Shown piece after piece: positions 37,821 through 46,906 of a stretch of DNA of 64,000 nucleotides. The translations under genes were made by a program, and so were the position numbers. The notes beneath the pieces are model-generated. The model ran no database searches and had not been told where the DNA came from. It saw only the letters and a program-made list of their open reading frames with translations. The stretch lies in NCBI GenBank assembly GCA_965263215.1, contig OZ253663.1, forward strand, positions 930,001-994,000, given 5' to 3'. Source of the DNA: UBA1672 sp965263215 (GTDB lineage: Bacteria; Pseudomonadota; Alphaproteobacteria; Micavibrionales; Micavibrionaceae). The first letter of the stretch is position 1. Each line of letters starts with the position of its first letter.

Positions 37821-39422
37821 ATGTATAAGCCACCAGTCAATGAGATGTTATTTATCCTCCATGATGTTTTAGGCTTCCAGCATGATGATTTGGATCGTGA
37901 AACATGCGAGGCGGTTTTGGACGAGGCTGCAAAGCTGGCATCTGGTGTTTTGGCACCATTGAACAAAAGTGGTGATGAGCAGGGCGCAACCCTAAACGAA
38001 GGCGCCGTAAAAACGGCCGATGGATTTAAGGAGGCCTACAAGGCTTATTGTGATGGTGGCTGGAATGCTGTGCCATTTGATGCGGAATATGGCGGGCAAG
38101 GCCTCCCGTGGGCTTTGGCATTTCCTGTGCAAGAGATGTGGCAGGGCGCGAATATGTCCTTTGGGTTATGCCCTTTACTTAATCAGGGGGCTGTCGAGGC
38201 GATTCTTTCTCACGGCTCTAAGGAGCAAAAAGAATATTATTTGCCGAAACTGATTTCCGGTGAATGGACGGGCACAATGAATTTAACCGAACCTCAGGCA
38301 GGGTCGGACCTTGGGCTTTTACGTGCCAAAGCGGTAAAGCAGGATGATGGTACGTTTGCGGTTTCAGGGCAGAAAATTTTTATCACTTATGGGGATCATG
38401 ATCTTACGGACAATATAATTCACCTTGTGTTGGCCAGAACGCCTGATGCACCTGATGATGTGAAGGGGATATCGCTTTTTATTGTGCCTAAGGTTTTGGA
38501 AGATGGTTCGAAGAACAATGTTCAGTGTATTGGTCTGGAGCATAAACTTGGTATTCATGCCTCACCCACATGCACAATGGATTTCGACGGGGCAACAGGA
38601 TATTTAATCGGTGAAGAAAATGCTGGCCTTAAATGCATGTTCACAATGATGAATAATGCGCGCCTTTCTGTGGGTCTACAAGGCGTTGCGATTGCAGAGG
38701 CAGCTTTTCAGCATGCTTTGGCTTATGCGCAAGATCGCGTTCAGGGAAAGTCGTTTGAAACAGGCGAGCGTGTGGTTATCGCGGAGCATGCAGATGTACG
38801 CCGTATGCTTATGGACATGCAATCTCGTATTGTCGCCGGGCGGTTAATGGCGTATGGCGCTGCGGTTGATTTGGATAAGGCCAATGCAGGAGATCAAGAG
38901 GCGAAGGCGCGTGTTGATTTTTTAACGCCTATCGTCAAAGGCTGGTGTACGGATATGGCCGTTGATGTGGCATCAATAGGGGTGCAAATTCACGGCGGTA
39001 TGGGGTTTATCGAGGAAACAGGCGCTGCGCAGTTTTATCGTGATGCACGAATATTGCCGATATATGAAGGTACAAATGGTATTCAGGCCGCAGATTTTGT
39101 GTTTCGTAAGATGCTTCGCGATGGGGGCGCGGTTGCTAAAGCTTATTTAAATGAAATGAGCGGCTTTATAGATAATTCGTTCATTGAAAACCTATCGAAA
39201 GCAACGGATCACATTCTTGAGCTTGGTAAAAAGAATGATCTGGATGGCGTTGCGTGGCTGTCGTCGCCATATTTGAACGCATTTTCTAGTGCGTTGGGTG
39301 GATTCCACCTTTCTAAAGCCGTAAAAACAAAAGCGGATTTCGTGTTGGATAGTAACGTTTCGCTTTCAGATCTAACGGAGTTTTATAAAAAGCACGTTAT
39401 CAGCGCATCAATGAATTTTTAG
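37821..39422 (+). CDS. Acyl-CoA dehydrogenase
   Basis: This 533-residue FAD enzyme introduces an alpha-beta double bond in an acyl-CoA. The FAD-binding block TEPQAGSDLG and later the GGMGFIEETGAAQ FAD contact are typical, and ITYGDHDLT and the extra C-terminal domain place it near the long (DmdC-like / acdA-like) subgroup; the substrate is not identifiable. The start ATG at 37821 is supported by AGGGAG six nt upstream. No electron-transfer flavoprotein genes lie next to it. Confidence 0.92.
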   Translation: MYKPPVNEMLFILHDVLGFQHDDLDRETCEAVLDEAAKLASGVLAPLNKSGDEQGATLNEGAVKTADGFKEAYKAYCDGGWNAVPFDAEYGGQGLPWALAFPVQEMWQGANMSFGLCPLLNQGAVEAILSHGSKEQKEYYLPKLISGEWTGTMNLTEPQAGSDLGLLRAKAVKQDDGTFAVSGQKIFITYGDHDLTDNIIHLVLARTPDAPDDVKGISLFIVPKVLEDGSKNNVQCIGLEHKLGIHASPTCTMDFDGATGYLIGEENAGLKCMFTMMNNARLSVGLQGVAIAEAAFQHALAYAQDRVQGKSFETGERVVIAEHADVRRMLMDMQSRIVAGRLMAYGAAVDLDKANAGDQEAKARVDFLTPIVKGWCTDMAVDVASIGVQIHGGMGFIEETGAAQFYRDARILPIYEGTNGIQAADFVFRKMLRDGGAVAKAYLNEMSGFIDNSFIENLSKATDHILELGKKNDLDGVAWLSSPYLNAFSSALGGFHLSKAVKTKADFVLDSNVSLSDLTEFYKKHVISASMNF

Positions 39423-39427
39423 ATTAT

Positions 39428-40210
39428 CTATTGGTAAGCTTCAGGTCTTTTGCATTGGCCTATTGCTTTTGTACCATAAGACATCTTCATTCTTGGGTTA
39501 AAATTACCTGATTGAGCTTCGTAGCTTTTGGTCCATGCTCTGGCATAGCATTCACAAAACTTTTTGCGTTCTATGCCGTAAGTTTTTTTAACGGCAGCTC
39601 CACTCATACATTGCTGATATTGAGCTCCTGCGCTTTCTACCAAATTTTTACATTTCCCACCCAAGGAGCCTAAGATGATATCACGTCCTAGTATCGGGCC
39701 TTCTTCAATGCGTTTTTGTAAGAACTCGGACGCCAAGCATTCACAGTCAAGTTGACGGCTAACGTCATAATCTCCCTTACACCATGCATAAACAGATTCG
39801 GCTTCTTTCATTTGTGTTTCTGTTACTTCGACGTTTACTTTCTTTGGGTCTTGAATCATGGATTTTTCGTCTTTTAGACAACTGTTAATATTTTCTGCCG
39901 TGATTTGCTCTACAGTCGCGCTATCGCCTAATTTAAGACGAGTTTCCAGATATGACGTTGCTGCACATTTACAGTCTTTACGCGCGTTCAAGGTTTCATT
40001 GTCTTTGCATTTCTTATAGAATTTTTGAGCTTCGTCAATTTGGGCATCGCTTGCACGTGCAAACGCATTGCTTTCTTCTGCTGGCGCTTGTTCGCTTGGG
40101 GCAGAACTTTCAGTGCGCTCGGCTTCATTTTCAGAATCTTGAGCAAACGAAATATTACTGGATGACAGTATAAAAATAAAAGAGAATAAAAGTAGTGTTA
40201 AAAAGCGCAT
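39428..40210 (-). CDS. Exported cysteine-repeat protein, unknown function
   Basis: This 260-residue protein has a clear signal peptide ending ISFA/QDS near residue 24, then a Glu/Ala/Ser-rich linker. The rest holds three repeats, each with C, then about 10-14 residues on a CxC pair (CKC, CEC, CEC), then another C, giving twelve cysteines in 3 x 4. The spacing suggests disulfide-knit domains in the periplasm. No family was recognised. It converges with the acyl-CoA dehydrogenase 5 nt away. Confidence 0.8.
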   Translation of the reverse strand: MRFLTLLLFSFIFILSSSNISFAQDSENEAERTESSAPSEQAPAEESNAFARASDAQIDEAQKFYKKCKDNETLNARKDCKCAATSYLETRLKLGDSATVEQITAENINSCLKDEKSMIQDPKKVNVEVTETQMKEAESVYAWCKGDYDVSRQLDCECLASEFLQKRIEEGPILGRDIILGSLGGKCKNLVESAGAQYQQCMSGAAVKKTYGIERKKFCECYARAWTKSYEAQSGNFNPRMKMSYGTKAIGQCKRPEAYQ

Positions 40211-40316
40211 AGCCCACCATTATATAAAATTTACAAACACAGACATAATACCATCTATTATGGGTGTAATGCCACAGTAAGTTTAATATACAAATTGTAG
40301 AGGGGGAGGGAGTCAG

Positions 40317-40346
40317 AAAAGCCAGAGGTTACCCTTTGGCTTTTTT
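40317..40346 (-). terminator. Intrinsic terminator for the HTH/coiled-coil gene
   Basis: The arms AAAAGCCAGAGG (40317-40328) and CCTTTGGCTTTT (40333-40344) pair over 12 bp with one wobble and a short loop. Read on the minus strand the stem is followed by TTTTCT, directly at the stop of the gene. Confidence 0.8.
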
Positions 40347-40934
40347 CCAGAAACGGAATACTGAGCCAGTGTCTTCAGTGGTGTTTTCGTTTTGTGCTTT
40401 AAGCTTTTGCATTTGATCGTCTAAAATCTTAGCTTTTTTGGCATCAGGCTTAGGTGGAGCAACTTTCTTTTTGCTGCTGGCTTGTGCTGTCTGAACTTTT
40501 GCATTTTGCAGACGTCTTTGGCGTGCACGCTCTTCACGTTCTTTTATTTGCGCGCGTAATTCTTCAGCTTGCTTTTGTGAGTACTGGCTAGTGATAAGCA
40601 CTTGCGAGGCTTGCTTTTCCCATTTATCACGCTGATCTTTAAGATCATCGATGTTTTCAGTCGCTGTAGAAAGCTGTTGCTCTAACATTTTGATTTGCAT
40701 TGCCATGCGCTCTTTTTCAACGGCTGCTTCAATGTCAACATCTTTACTTTTTGCTGCAGGTTCAGGGCTTGTTTGCTTGATGCCAAAGACACGCTCCAAC
40801 TCAGAAACATCGATTATTCTGCGTTTATTCTGATCGAGCTCATAGGATAGCTTCCCACTATTCATGGCGCGCTGAATTGTTGATTTTGATTTACCTGTAA
40901 GTACGGCGGCCCTTTGTGCTCCAACTTTTGCCAT
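40329..40934 (-). CDS. HTH / coiled-coil protein resembling plasmid-type DNA-binding proteins
   Basis: This 201-residue protein has an N-terminal DNA-binding type domain: GAQRAAVLTGKSKSTIQRAM (helix-turn-helix like), then DVSELERVFG. That pattern is common in small plasmid/rep-associated proteins of alphaproteobacteria. From about 80 to 150 it is a long coiled coil (heptad Leu/Ala/Gln-rich), followed by a Lys/Ala/Pro tail. Start ATG at 40934 is supported by GAGGAAAG. Target and role unknown; a plasmid-like gene on a chromosome suggests past transfer. Confidence 0.72.
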   Translation of the reverse strand: MAKVGAQRAAVLTGKSKSTIQRAMNSGKLSYELDQNKRRIIDVSELERVFGIKQTSPEPAAKSKDVDIEAAVEKERMAMQIKMLEQQLSTATENIDDLKDQRDKWEKQASQVLITSQYSQKQAEELRAQIKEREERARQRRLQNAKVQTAQASSKKKVAPPKPDAKKAKILDDQMQKLKAQNENTTEDTGSVFRFWKKAKG

Positions 40935-41103
40935 GACTTTCCTCGTTCGTTTCTTGAAGTGAAAAAATGATCTATAAAAATAGGTATCATGGCTCAATGT
41001 CCGAGTTCAAGATAGATAATGTTAATCAGGTCATCTATCCACAATTCGTATCAAAGCGCTGATAGAGCGGACGTTTTTACTTACACTATTGGGAGTTTCG
41101 AAA

Positions 41104-41895
41104 CTAAGCAGCTTCCTTCTCGAGGCGCATATTCAGTAAACGCGTTAAGCGAGACCATTGGGCGCCAGAGAATAAGTGTGCATAAAGAATCGGTAGCCAA
41201 CCTTTTGCGCGCCACTCTAGGAATGTGTCATCACTTAGCTCTGCAAGCTTCCCTTCATCAACGATTCTAAAGCCTGAGAAGTTGATTCGGCGATTGCCCG
41301 CGACATTAATTTGCGCTTCACGTTCAATAAGTAGGCCGCTATCGGCGAGTGCCTTACTAAAGTCTAGCGTTTGCTGTGCTGCTGCGTGGTAAGATTTGCA
41401 GAAATCTAGTGCATTTTTAGCGAGCTCGCTTGGTGCACCTTCCGCGTCAAAGAAGGGTTGTTTGTTACTTTCTTCAATGACTTCCGGAACATTGTCGATA
41501 CACAGTGTAAGTTGGTCACTGTTTGGAATCTCAGAGAAGATAAATGGATAGCGCCTTATATATGCAGGGATATAAGACGATTCGTCCCAGTTGCCTTTCG
41601 CATCCAGAAATAGATTTTCATTGTCGCGTAAGCCAAGTATTGCAACAGGGGTTGCGTTTTCGTCGGGGCTGAATGCAATTGGGTAGTAATGGCATATTTG
41701 CGGCATCTCAATCATATTCACCGGCACAGCATTAACTTGGTTCGTAAAGCCAAATCCAAAATTCTTTTTCAAGGATAAGTTGCCATGTTTCTTGGCGTCT
41801 AATGGCATTGGTTGTTTATAAAAAAGAGGTAGGTTGGCGGCCTCTCCTGCCTGCGCGGTTTCTTTTTTTGTTTTTGGTTGCTTTTCGTCTGCCAT
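41104..41895 (-). CDS. SapC family protein
   Basis: This 263-residue protein matches SapC (found beside S-layer genes in Caulobacter relatives): FYKQPMPLDAKKH near residue 26, then VNMIEMPQICHYYPIAFS and the LGLRDNENLFLD block. It has an N-terminal Lys/Thr-rich lead of about 22 residues and no signal peptide. No S-layer gene is seen nearby. Its biochemical role is not known. Confidence 0.9.
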   Translation of the reverse strand: MADEKQPKTKKETAQAGEAANLPLFYKQPMPLDAKKHGNLSLKKNFGFGFTNQVNAVPVNMIEMPQICHYYPIAFSPDENATPVAILGLRDNENLFLDAKGNWDESSYIPAYIRRYPFIFSEIPNSDQLTLCIDNVPEVIEESNKQPFFDAEGAPSELAKNALDFCKSYHAAAQQTLDFSKALADSGLLIEREAQINVAGNRRINFSGFRIVDEGKLAELSDDTFLEWRAKGWLPILYAHLFSGAQWSRLTRLLNMRLEKEAA

Positions 41896-42130
41896 GGTTT
41901 GTGATCCTTAAATCTGCTGTTCGGTCATACTTTATTGCGGGAAAATAAGAAAAAATCAAGGTATATGCCTATCATTTTTGCGATCTGATGGGTGATCGTA
42001 ATTTAGTATAGGCGTAATCTGTTAAAACAATGTTTAAAAAATGCCTTATTAACGGGCTTTCATTACGTTCGAAAATCGGTTAGTTTCCGAACTATTATTT
42101 ATAGACACGCAGCAATAAAGGGGAAACCTC

Positions 42131-43474
42131 ATGCGCATTGGAATGGTTGGAACAGGTTACGTTGGTCTTGTATCGGGGACGTGTTTTGCAGAATTTGGTC
42201 ACACTGTTATTTGTGTTGATAAGGATGAAGGTAAAATAGAGCGCTTGAAGAATGGTGAAGTGCCGATTTTTGAGCCGGGGCTTGAGGATTTACTGAAAAG
42301 GCAGATTGATGCAGGGCGCATTGAATTTACCACCGATATTGCCGAAGGCGTGAAGGGATGTGACGCAGTCTTTATTGCCGTTGGTACGCCGTCACGAAAA
42401 TATTGTCGTGATGCGGATTTATCTTTTGTTCATGGTGCGGCAAGGGAGATCGCGCAAAACCTTGAGGGCTACACGGTAGTTGTCAATAAATCGACCGTGC
42501 CCGTTGGTACAGGACGTGAGGTTGAGGAAATTATTCGTGCAGAAAACCCCGATGCAGAATTTAATGTAGCGTCTAACCCTGAGTTTCTGCGTGAGGGTGC
42601 TGCCATTGATGACTTCATGCGCCCTGACCGTGTTGTGGTTGGTACATCTTCTGAAAAGGCGCAAGGGGTTATGCGCGAGGTATACCGTCCGCTTTATCTG
42701 AATGAGACGCCGATTTTGTTCACGAAACGTGAAACCGCGGAGATTATTAAATACGCCGCGAACGCATTCTTGGCGACAAAGATCACCTTTATTAATGAAA
42801 TCGCCGATCTATGTGAGCAGGTCGGCGCGGATGTGCAGCACGTCGCCAAAGGTATTGGCCTTGATGGGCGTATTGGTTCCAAATTCCTTCATGCAGGCCC
42901 GGGTTATGGTGGTTCTTGTTTCCCGAAAGATACGCTGGCGCTCACGCGTGCCGGTCAGAAATACGGTGCGCCGCAACGTATCGTTGAGACGGTTGTTTCT
43001 GTGAATGAGGATCGTAAATCTCGTATGGCTGATAAGATTATCGAAGCCGCAGGCGGTGATGTGCGCGGCAAGAAGATCGGTATTCTTGGTGTGGCGTTCA
43101 AGCCCAACACGGATGATATGCGTGACGCGCCATCGCTCACCATTATTCCTGTGCTTCAGCAGGCGGGTGCAGAAATTTGCGCGTATGATCCTGAAGCCAT
43201 GGATGCCGCGAAAGGTATGATTGAGGATGTGACATGGTGCAAGGATGCCTATGAGGTTGCACAAGATTCTGATGTATTGGCGATTATCACGGAATGGAAT
43301 GAATTCCGTGCGCTTGATCTTAAGCGTATATCGGAAGCAATGGCGGGTAATGTGATTGCGGACTTACGCAACATATATAAGACAGAAGATATGCAGGGCA
43401 GGGGTTTCGATTATATCTCTGTTGGCCGTGATCAGGTTCAGGTTGATGGTACGCGTGTTTCGAATGCGGCTTAA
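42131..43474 (+). CDS. ugd: UDP-glucose 6-dehydrogenase
   Basis: This 447-residue enzyme makes UDP-glucuronate with NAD+. It starts with the GTGYVGLVSG dinucleotide motif (residues 7-16), has the KSTVPVGTG segment, and the catalytic Cys lies in GGSCFPKD near residue 263. GVAFKPNTDDMRDAP is conserved in the C-terminal domain. It belongs to the UDP-glucose/GDP-mannose dehydrogenase family and supports acidic exopolysaccharide or lipid sugars. AAAGGGGA precedes the ATG. A terminator follows. Confidence 0.97.
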   Translation: MRIGMVGTGYVGLVSGTCFAEFGHTVICVDKDEGKIERLKNGEVPIFEPGLEDLLKRQIDAGRIEFTTDIAEGVKGCDAVFIAVGTPSRKYCRDADLSFVHGAAREIAQNLEGYTVVVNKSTVPVGTGREVEEIIRAENPDAEFNVASNPEFLREGAAIDDFMRPDRVVVGTSSEKAQGVMREVYRPLYLNETPILFTKRETAEIIKYAANAFLATKITFINEIADLCEQVGADVQHVAKGIGLDGRIGSKFLHAGPGYGGSCFPKDTLALTRAGQKYGAPQRIVETVVSVNEDRKSRMADKIIEAAGGDVRGKKIGILGVAFKPNTDDMRDAPSLTIIPVLQQAGAEICAYDPEAMDAAKGMIEDVTWCKDAYEVAQDSDVLAIITEWNEFRALDLKRISEAMAGNVIADLRNIYKTEDMQGRGFDYISVGRDQVQVDGTRVSNAA

Positions 43475-43498
43475 TTTACTATAAATAATGCAATTATG

Positions 43499-43526
43499 GG
43501 CGGGGCATGTATGTCTCGCCTTTTTT
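43499..43526 (+). terminator. Intrinsic terminator after ugd
   Basis: GGCGGGGCAT (43499-43508) pairs with ATGTCTCGCC (43511-43520) over 10 bp (two wobbles, 2-nt loop), followed by TTTTTT. It ends the ugd transcript about 25 nt after its stop. Confidence 0.82.
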
Positions 43527-43581
43527 GTTGGCGATGCGCACGGATTATAAATAACATTAAAATTTTGTATTATTTATTTCC

Positions 43582-43610
43582 TTGTTTTATCGGTTTCTAT
43601 GGCCTATATA
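43582..43610 (+). promoter_or_regulatory. Candidate promoter of the sulfate-activation operon
   Basis: TTGTTT (43582-43587) and TATATA (43605-43610) are spaced by 17 nt in a very AT-rich region. The cysD-like gene starts 54 nt after the -10. The -35 is only fair, so it is a candidate. Confidence 0.55.
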
Positions 43611-43663
43611 TAAAATTCATTCATTAAATAACATTTTTAAAATGTATATTAAATAAAGGGAAT

Positions 43664-44485
43664 ATGAAGGTGTATAGCTATCTTGATGAGCTTGAGGCAA
43701 AAACGGTTTATATTATCCGCGAAGCCTATAACCGTATCAATCCGATGGGGATGATGTGGTCGATTGGTAAGGATTCCACGGCGATGCTGTGGATGGTGCG
43801 TAAGGCGTTCTTGGGGCGCGTGCCGTTTCCCGTATGCTTGCTTGATACCGGTATGGAAATGGATGAAGTATACGCCTTCCGTGATCGTTTGATCGATGAG
43901 TGGGGCTTGAACTGCATCAATCAACCATGCCCACCCGAAGAAGATATGGATCAGACCCTGCCGCCTAATACGCGTTCTGCGATGCGCAAAACCGAAGGGC
44001 TGAAAATCTTGATGAAGGAGCAGGGATTTAAAGGCATAACAGGTGGTATCCGCCGTGATGAACAGGGCCTCAGAGCGAAGGAGCGCGTCTTCTCTCCCCG
44101 TACCATTGACGGGGAGTGGGATTTCAAAGATCAGCCACCTGAATTCTGGGATCAATACAAAACCGAATTCCCCGAAGGCGCACATTTACGTATTCACCCA
44201 ATCCTGCATTGGACGGAAATTGATATCTGGCGCTATCACTTGCGCGAAGGCATTCCGTTTTGCCCGCTTTATTTAGCGCAAAAGGATGGGGAAACAGGCA
44301 AGATGATGCGGTATCGTTCTCTGGGGGAAAAGAACCTGACTTTTCCTGTGGAAAGCAGTGCCTCTAGTATTGAAGAAATTATTCAGGAATTGGAAACAAC
44401 AAACACAAGCGAGCGCGCAGGCCGTTCCATGGACACCGAAACCGAGGACAGCTTCGAGAAGCTCCGCGCAGCAGGGTATATGTGA
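43664..44485 (+). CDS. cysD: Sulfate adenylyltransferase small subunit (CysD/NodP type)
   Basis: This 273-residue PP-loop enzyme forms APS from sulfate and ATP. The PP-loop is visible as SIGKDSTAML near residues 33-42. LLDTGMEMDEVYAFRD replaces the usual VDTGWKFREMY segment, so it is somewhat divergent. The ending ETTNTSERAGRSMD is typical. It starts an operon in which an orphan gene separates it from the CysNC fusion. Confidence 0.93.
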   Translation: MKVYSYLDELEAKTVYIIREAYNRINPMGMMWSIGKDSTAMLWMVRKAFLGRVPFPVCLLDTGMEMDEVYAFRDRLIDEWGLNCINQPCPPEEDMDQTLPPNTRSAMRKTEGLKILMKEQGFKGITGGIRRDEQGLRAKERVFSPRTIDGEWDFKDQPPEFWDQYKTEFPEGAHLRIHPILHWTEIDIWRYHLREGIPFCPLYLAQKDGETGKMMRYRSLGEKNLTFPVESSASSIEEIIQELETTNTSERAGRSMDTETEDSFEKLRAAGYM

Positions 44486-44982
44486 TGAGTGAGCCTGTAG
44501 TCATAAATTATTTCAATTTAAGTAAACCGCCAACAGCAATTGAGCAAAAGGAGCTAAGAAGGCAAATTATTGTGTATTTTGAATGGATATCGGATGAGAA
44601 TAATAAATTTCCTGGAGATGATCGTGGAGATTCAATCGCTTGGGATGAAAATACACCATTTATTTGGTGGTGGGAGTTAACGGTTCATTCTGCAAGCATT
44701 AATTATGAAAAGCTTCCCTATGACGAGCAAATGAAGCAGCTGCGCAGTTTCTACGATAGTTGTTCAGTTTTTAATAATGATGAAATAGACGAAATTATTA
44801 AGTACAACAAGATTTTGGGGCGGGCGGCGACTGAAGAAGCTAGGATTTATGAGCTAGATTTTGATTTTGATGCCAATCCGATTGCAGATCTAGAGATGTT
44901 GTTTGACTCGCCAGAATGGATGGCTATGCATCACGCAGCAAAAAAAGCGCTAAAGGTTTTTAAAAATGACACAAATACGTAA
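44485..44982 (+). CDS. Orphan protein inserted between cysD and cysNC, unknown function
   Basis: This 165-residue protein has no recognised family. It starts at the ATG overlapping the cysD TGA by one base (TGATG) and overlaps the cysNC start by 17 nt, so it is tightly coupled on both sides. It is acidic, rich in Asn, Asp, Glu, Trp and Phe (an FIWWWEL segment near 51-57), and more AT-rich than the sulfate genes around it. It is not a plausible part of cysD or cysN. Its coupling suggests a role tied to sulfate activation, or a recent insertion. Confidence 0.75.
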   Translation: MSEPVVINYFNLSKPPTAIEQKELRRQIIVYFEWISDENNKFPGDDRGDSIAWDENTPFIWWWELTVHSASINYEKLPYDEQMKQLRSFYDSCSVFNNDEIDEIIKYNKILGRAATEEARIYELDFDFDANPIADLEMLFDSPEWMAMHHAAKKALKVFKNDTNT

Positions 44983-46906
44983 GAAACAAAATGCAAAACA
45001 GCCTTTAAGGGTTGTGATTGTCGGGCATGTTGATCATGGTAAATCAACGCTGATTGGGCGTTTGCTCTATGACACAAATTCTTTGCCTGCGGGTAAGTAT
45101 GAGGAATTACAGGCGATTTGTAAGCGCCGCGGTACGGACGCGCTGGAATGGTCGTTCGTGCTTGATTCTTTTCAGGCGGAGCGCGATCAAGCCGTCACCA
45201 TCGATTCGACACAGATATGGTTTTCAACGGAGGAGCGCGATTACGTCATTATCGATGCCCCCGGTCACCGTGAATTTTTGAAAAACATGATTTCCGGCGC
45301 GGCGGCGGCGGATGCGGCCATTCTGGTGGTGGACGGCACGGAGGGCGTGCAGGAACAAACCCGCCGTCATGCCTATCTGCTCCACTTGCTTGGCCTGAAA
45401 CAAATCGCGGTTGTGATTAATAAAATGGATATGGTTGGTCATGCGCCCGAAGCGTATGAAAAAGTCACGCGCGAGGTGAAAGAATATCTGGGTTCTATCG
45501 GGATTACGCCGCGCTTCATTGTGCCGATCTCTGCGCGTAACGGTGACATGATCGCGGATCGTGGTGAGGATATGAAATGGTATCAGGGTAAAAATCTGAT
45601 TGGCGTGCTCGACAGTTTTGAAGTCGCGCCGGAGCCAATCGCTCTACCTCTGCGTTTCCCAGTGCAAGATGTTTACAGATTCGGTGAGCAGCGCGTTATT
45701 GTCGGTCGTGTGGAAACAGGTATCTTGCGCAAAGGCGATAAGGTTATGTTTTCACCGGGCAATGAGGTCGCAACGGTTGAATCCATCGAAGTTTGGCCGG
45801 AGAACCCCGATAAAGTTGAAGCAAGGCCGGGTGAAGCCATTGGTATTACGCTCGATCAACGTTTATTTGTGGAGCGTGGTCATATCGGATCACACACCGA
45901 TAAGCCACCGATGTTATCCAACGTATTCCGTGCCAGTATTTTCTGGCTCGCGCATAAGCCGCTGAAAGTCGGGAATAGCTATAAGATTCGTTATGGTACG
46001 CATGAGGCCATGGTGTCTGTGCAGTCCATTGATAAAATTATCGACACGCAGGATTTGGCCGATGCGTCGCAGCAGGGCGAAGTCGCTCGTAACGCGGTGG
46101 CAGAAGTCACCTTCCGTGCGCGTGATGTATTGCCGATTGATCCCTACACAGATAATGAACGTTTAGGCCGTTTGGTTGTTTATGAAGGGTATGACATTGT
46201 TGGTGGTGGTGCGCTGAATATGGAGGGCTATGCCGATCAACGCCGTGATGCGCCCAAGGCGCAAAATGTCCATCAGGTGGATCATATTATTTCCCATGAT
46301 GAGCGCGCCAAACGCAATGGACACCGTGGCGGCATTTTTTGGCTGTCGGGGTTGTCTGGCTCCGGTAAGTCCACGCTTGCGATGGCGGCGGAGAAGATTT
46401 TATTTGAAAAAGGTATTAATGTCGTTGTTGTGGATAGTGGTCATGTGCGCAGCGGTATTAATAAAGACCTAGGTTTCGCCCCAGAAGAGCGTTCGGAAAA
46501 CATCCGCCGTACAGGGCATATCGCCGAATTAATGGCGCAAGCAGGGCAGGTTGTGATTTGTTCTTTTATTTCGCCATATCGTTCTGATCGTCGATTAATA
46601 CGTGAACGCGCAGGTGACCTATATCACGAAATTTACGTTTCTGTTGATCTGGAGACGTGTGAAAAACGTGACGATACAGGTATTTATAAAAAGGCACGCG
46701 CAGGCGAAATTAAATCATTTACAGGCATTGATTCGGACGCGCCGTATGAAATTCCCGCGAATCCTGAATTAATCGTCGATGCGCAGAATAACGGGATTGA
46801 TTTTTGTGTTGAGCAACTCGTAGACTATATCGAGCAGCAAATTGCATTGGGTGATTTGTCTGGCGAAGCTCAAGCGAAAGAACAAATCCTCGATTATGTC
46901 GTCTAA
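44966..46906 (+). CDS. cysNC: Bifunctional sulfate adenylyltransferase large subunit / APS kinase (CysN-CysC fusion)
   Basis: This 646-residue fusion makes PAPS. Residues 1-440 are the EF-Tu-like CysN GTPase: GHVDHGKSTL (G1), DAPGHREF (G3), NKMDMV (G4). After about 450 comes APS kinase with Walker A GLSGSGKST near residue 463, and KKARAGEIKSFTGID near 575. In the APS-binding region the usual DGDNVRHGL reads DSGHVRSGI, altering residues that contact APS in known kinases. The fusion is the NodQ type. AAAGG lies just before the ATG. Confidence 0.95.
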   Translation: MTQIRKKQNAKQPLRVVIVGHVDHGKSTLIGRLLYDTNSLPAGKYEELQAICKRRGTDALEWSFVLDSFQAERDQAVTIDSTQIWFSTEERDYVIIDAPGHREFLKNMISGAAAADAAILVVDGTEGVQEQTRRHAYLLHLLGLKQIAVVINKMDMVGHAPEAYEKVTREVKEYLGSIGITPRFIVPISARNGDMIADRGEDMKWYQGKNLIGVLDSFEVAPEPIALPLRFPVQDVYRFGEQRVIVGRVETGILRKGDKVMFSPGNEVATVESIEVWPENPDKVEARPGEAIGITLDQRLFVERGHIGSHTDKPPMLSNVFRASIFWLAHKPLKVGNSYKIRYGTHEAMVSVQSIDKIIDTQDLADASQQGEVARNAVAEVTFRARDVLPIDPYTDNERLGRLVVYEGYDIVGGGALNMEGYADQRRDAPKAQNVHQVDHIISHDERAKRNGHRGGIFWLSGLSGSGKSTLAMAAEKILFEKGINVVVVDSGHVRSGINKDLGFAPEERSENIRRTGHIAELMAQAGQVVICSFISPYRSDRRLIRERAGDLYHEIYVSVDLETCEKRDDTGIYKKARAGEIKSFTGIDSDAPYEIPANPELIVDAQNNGIDFCVEQLVDYIEQQIALGDLSGEAQAKEQILDYVV

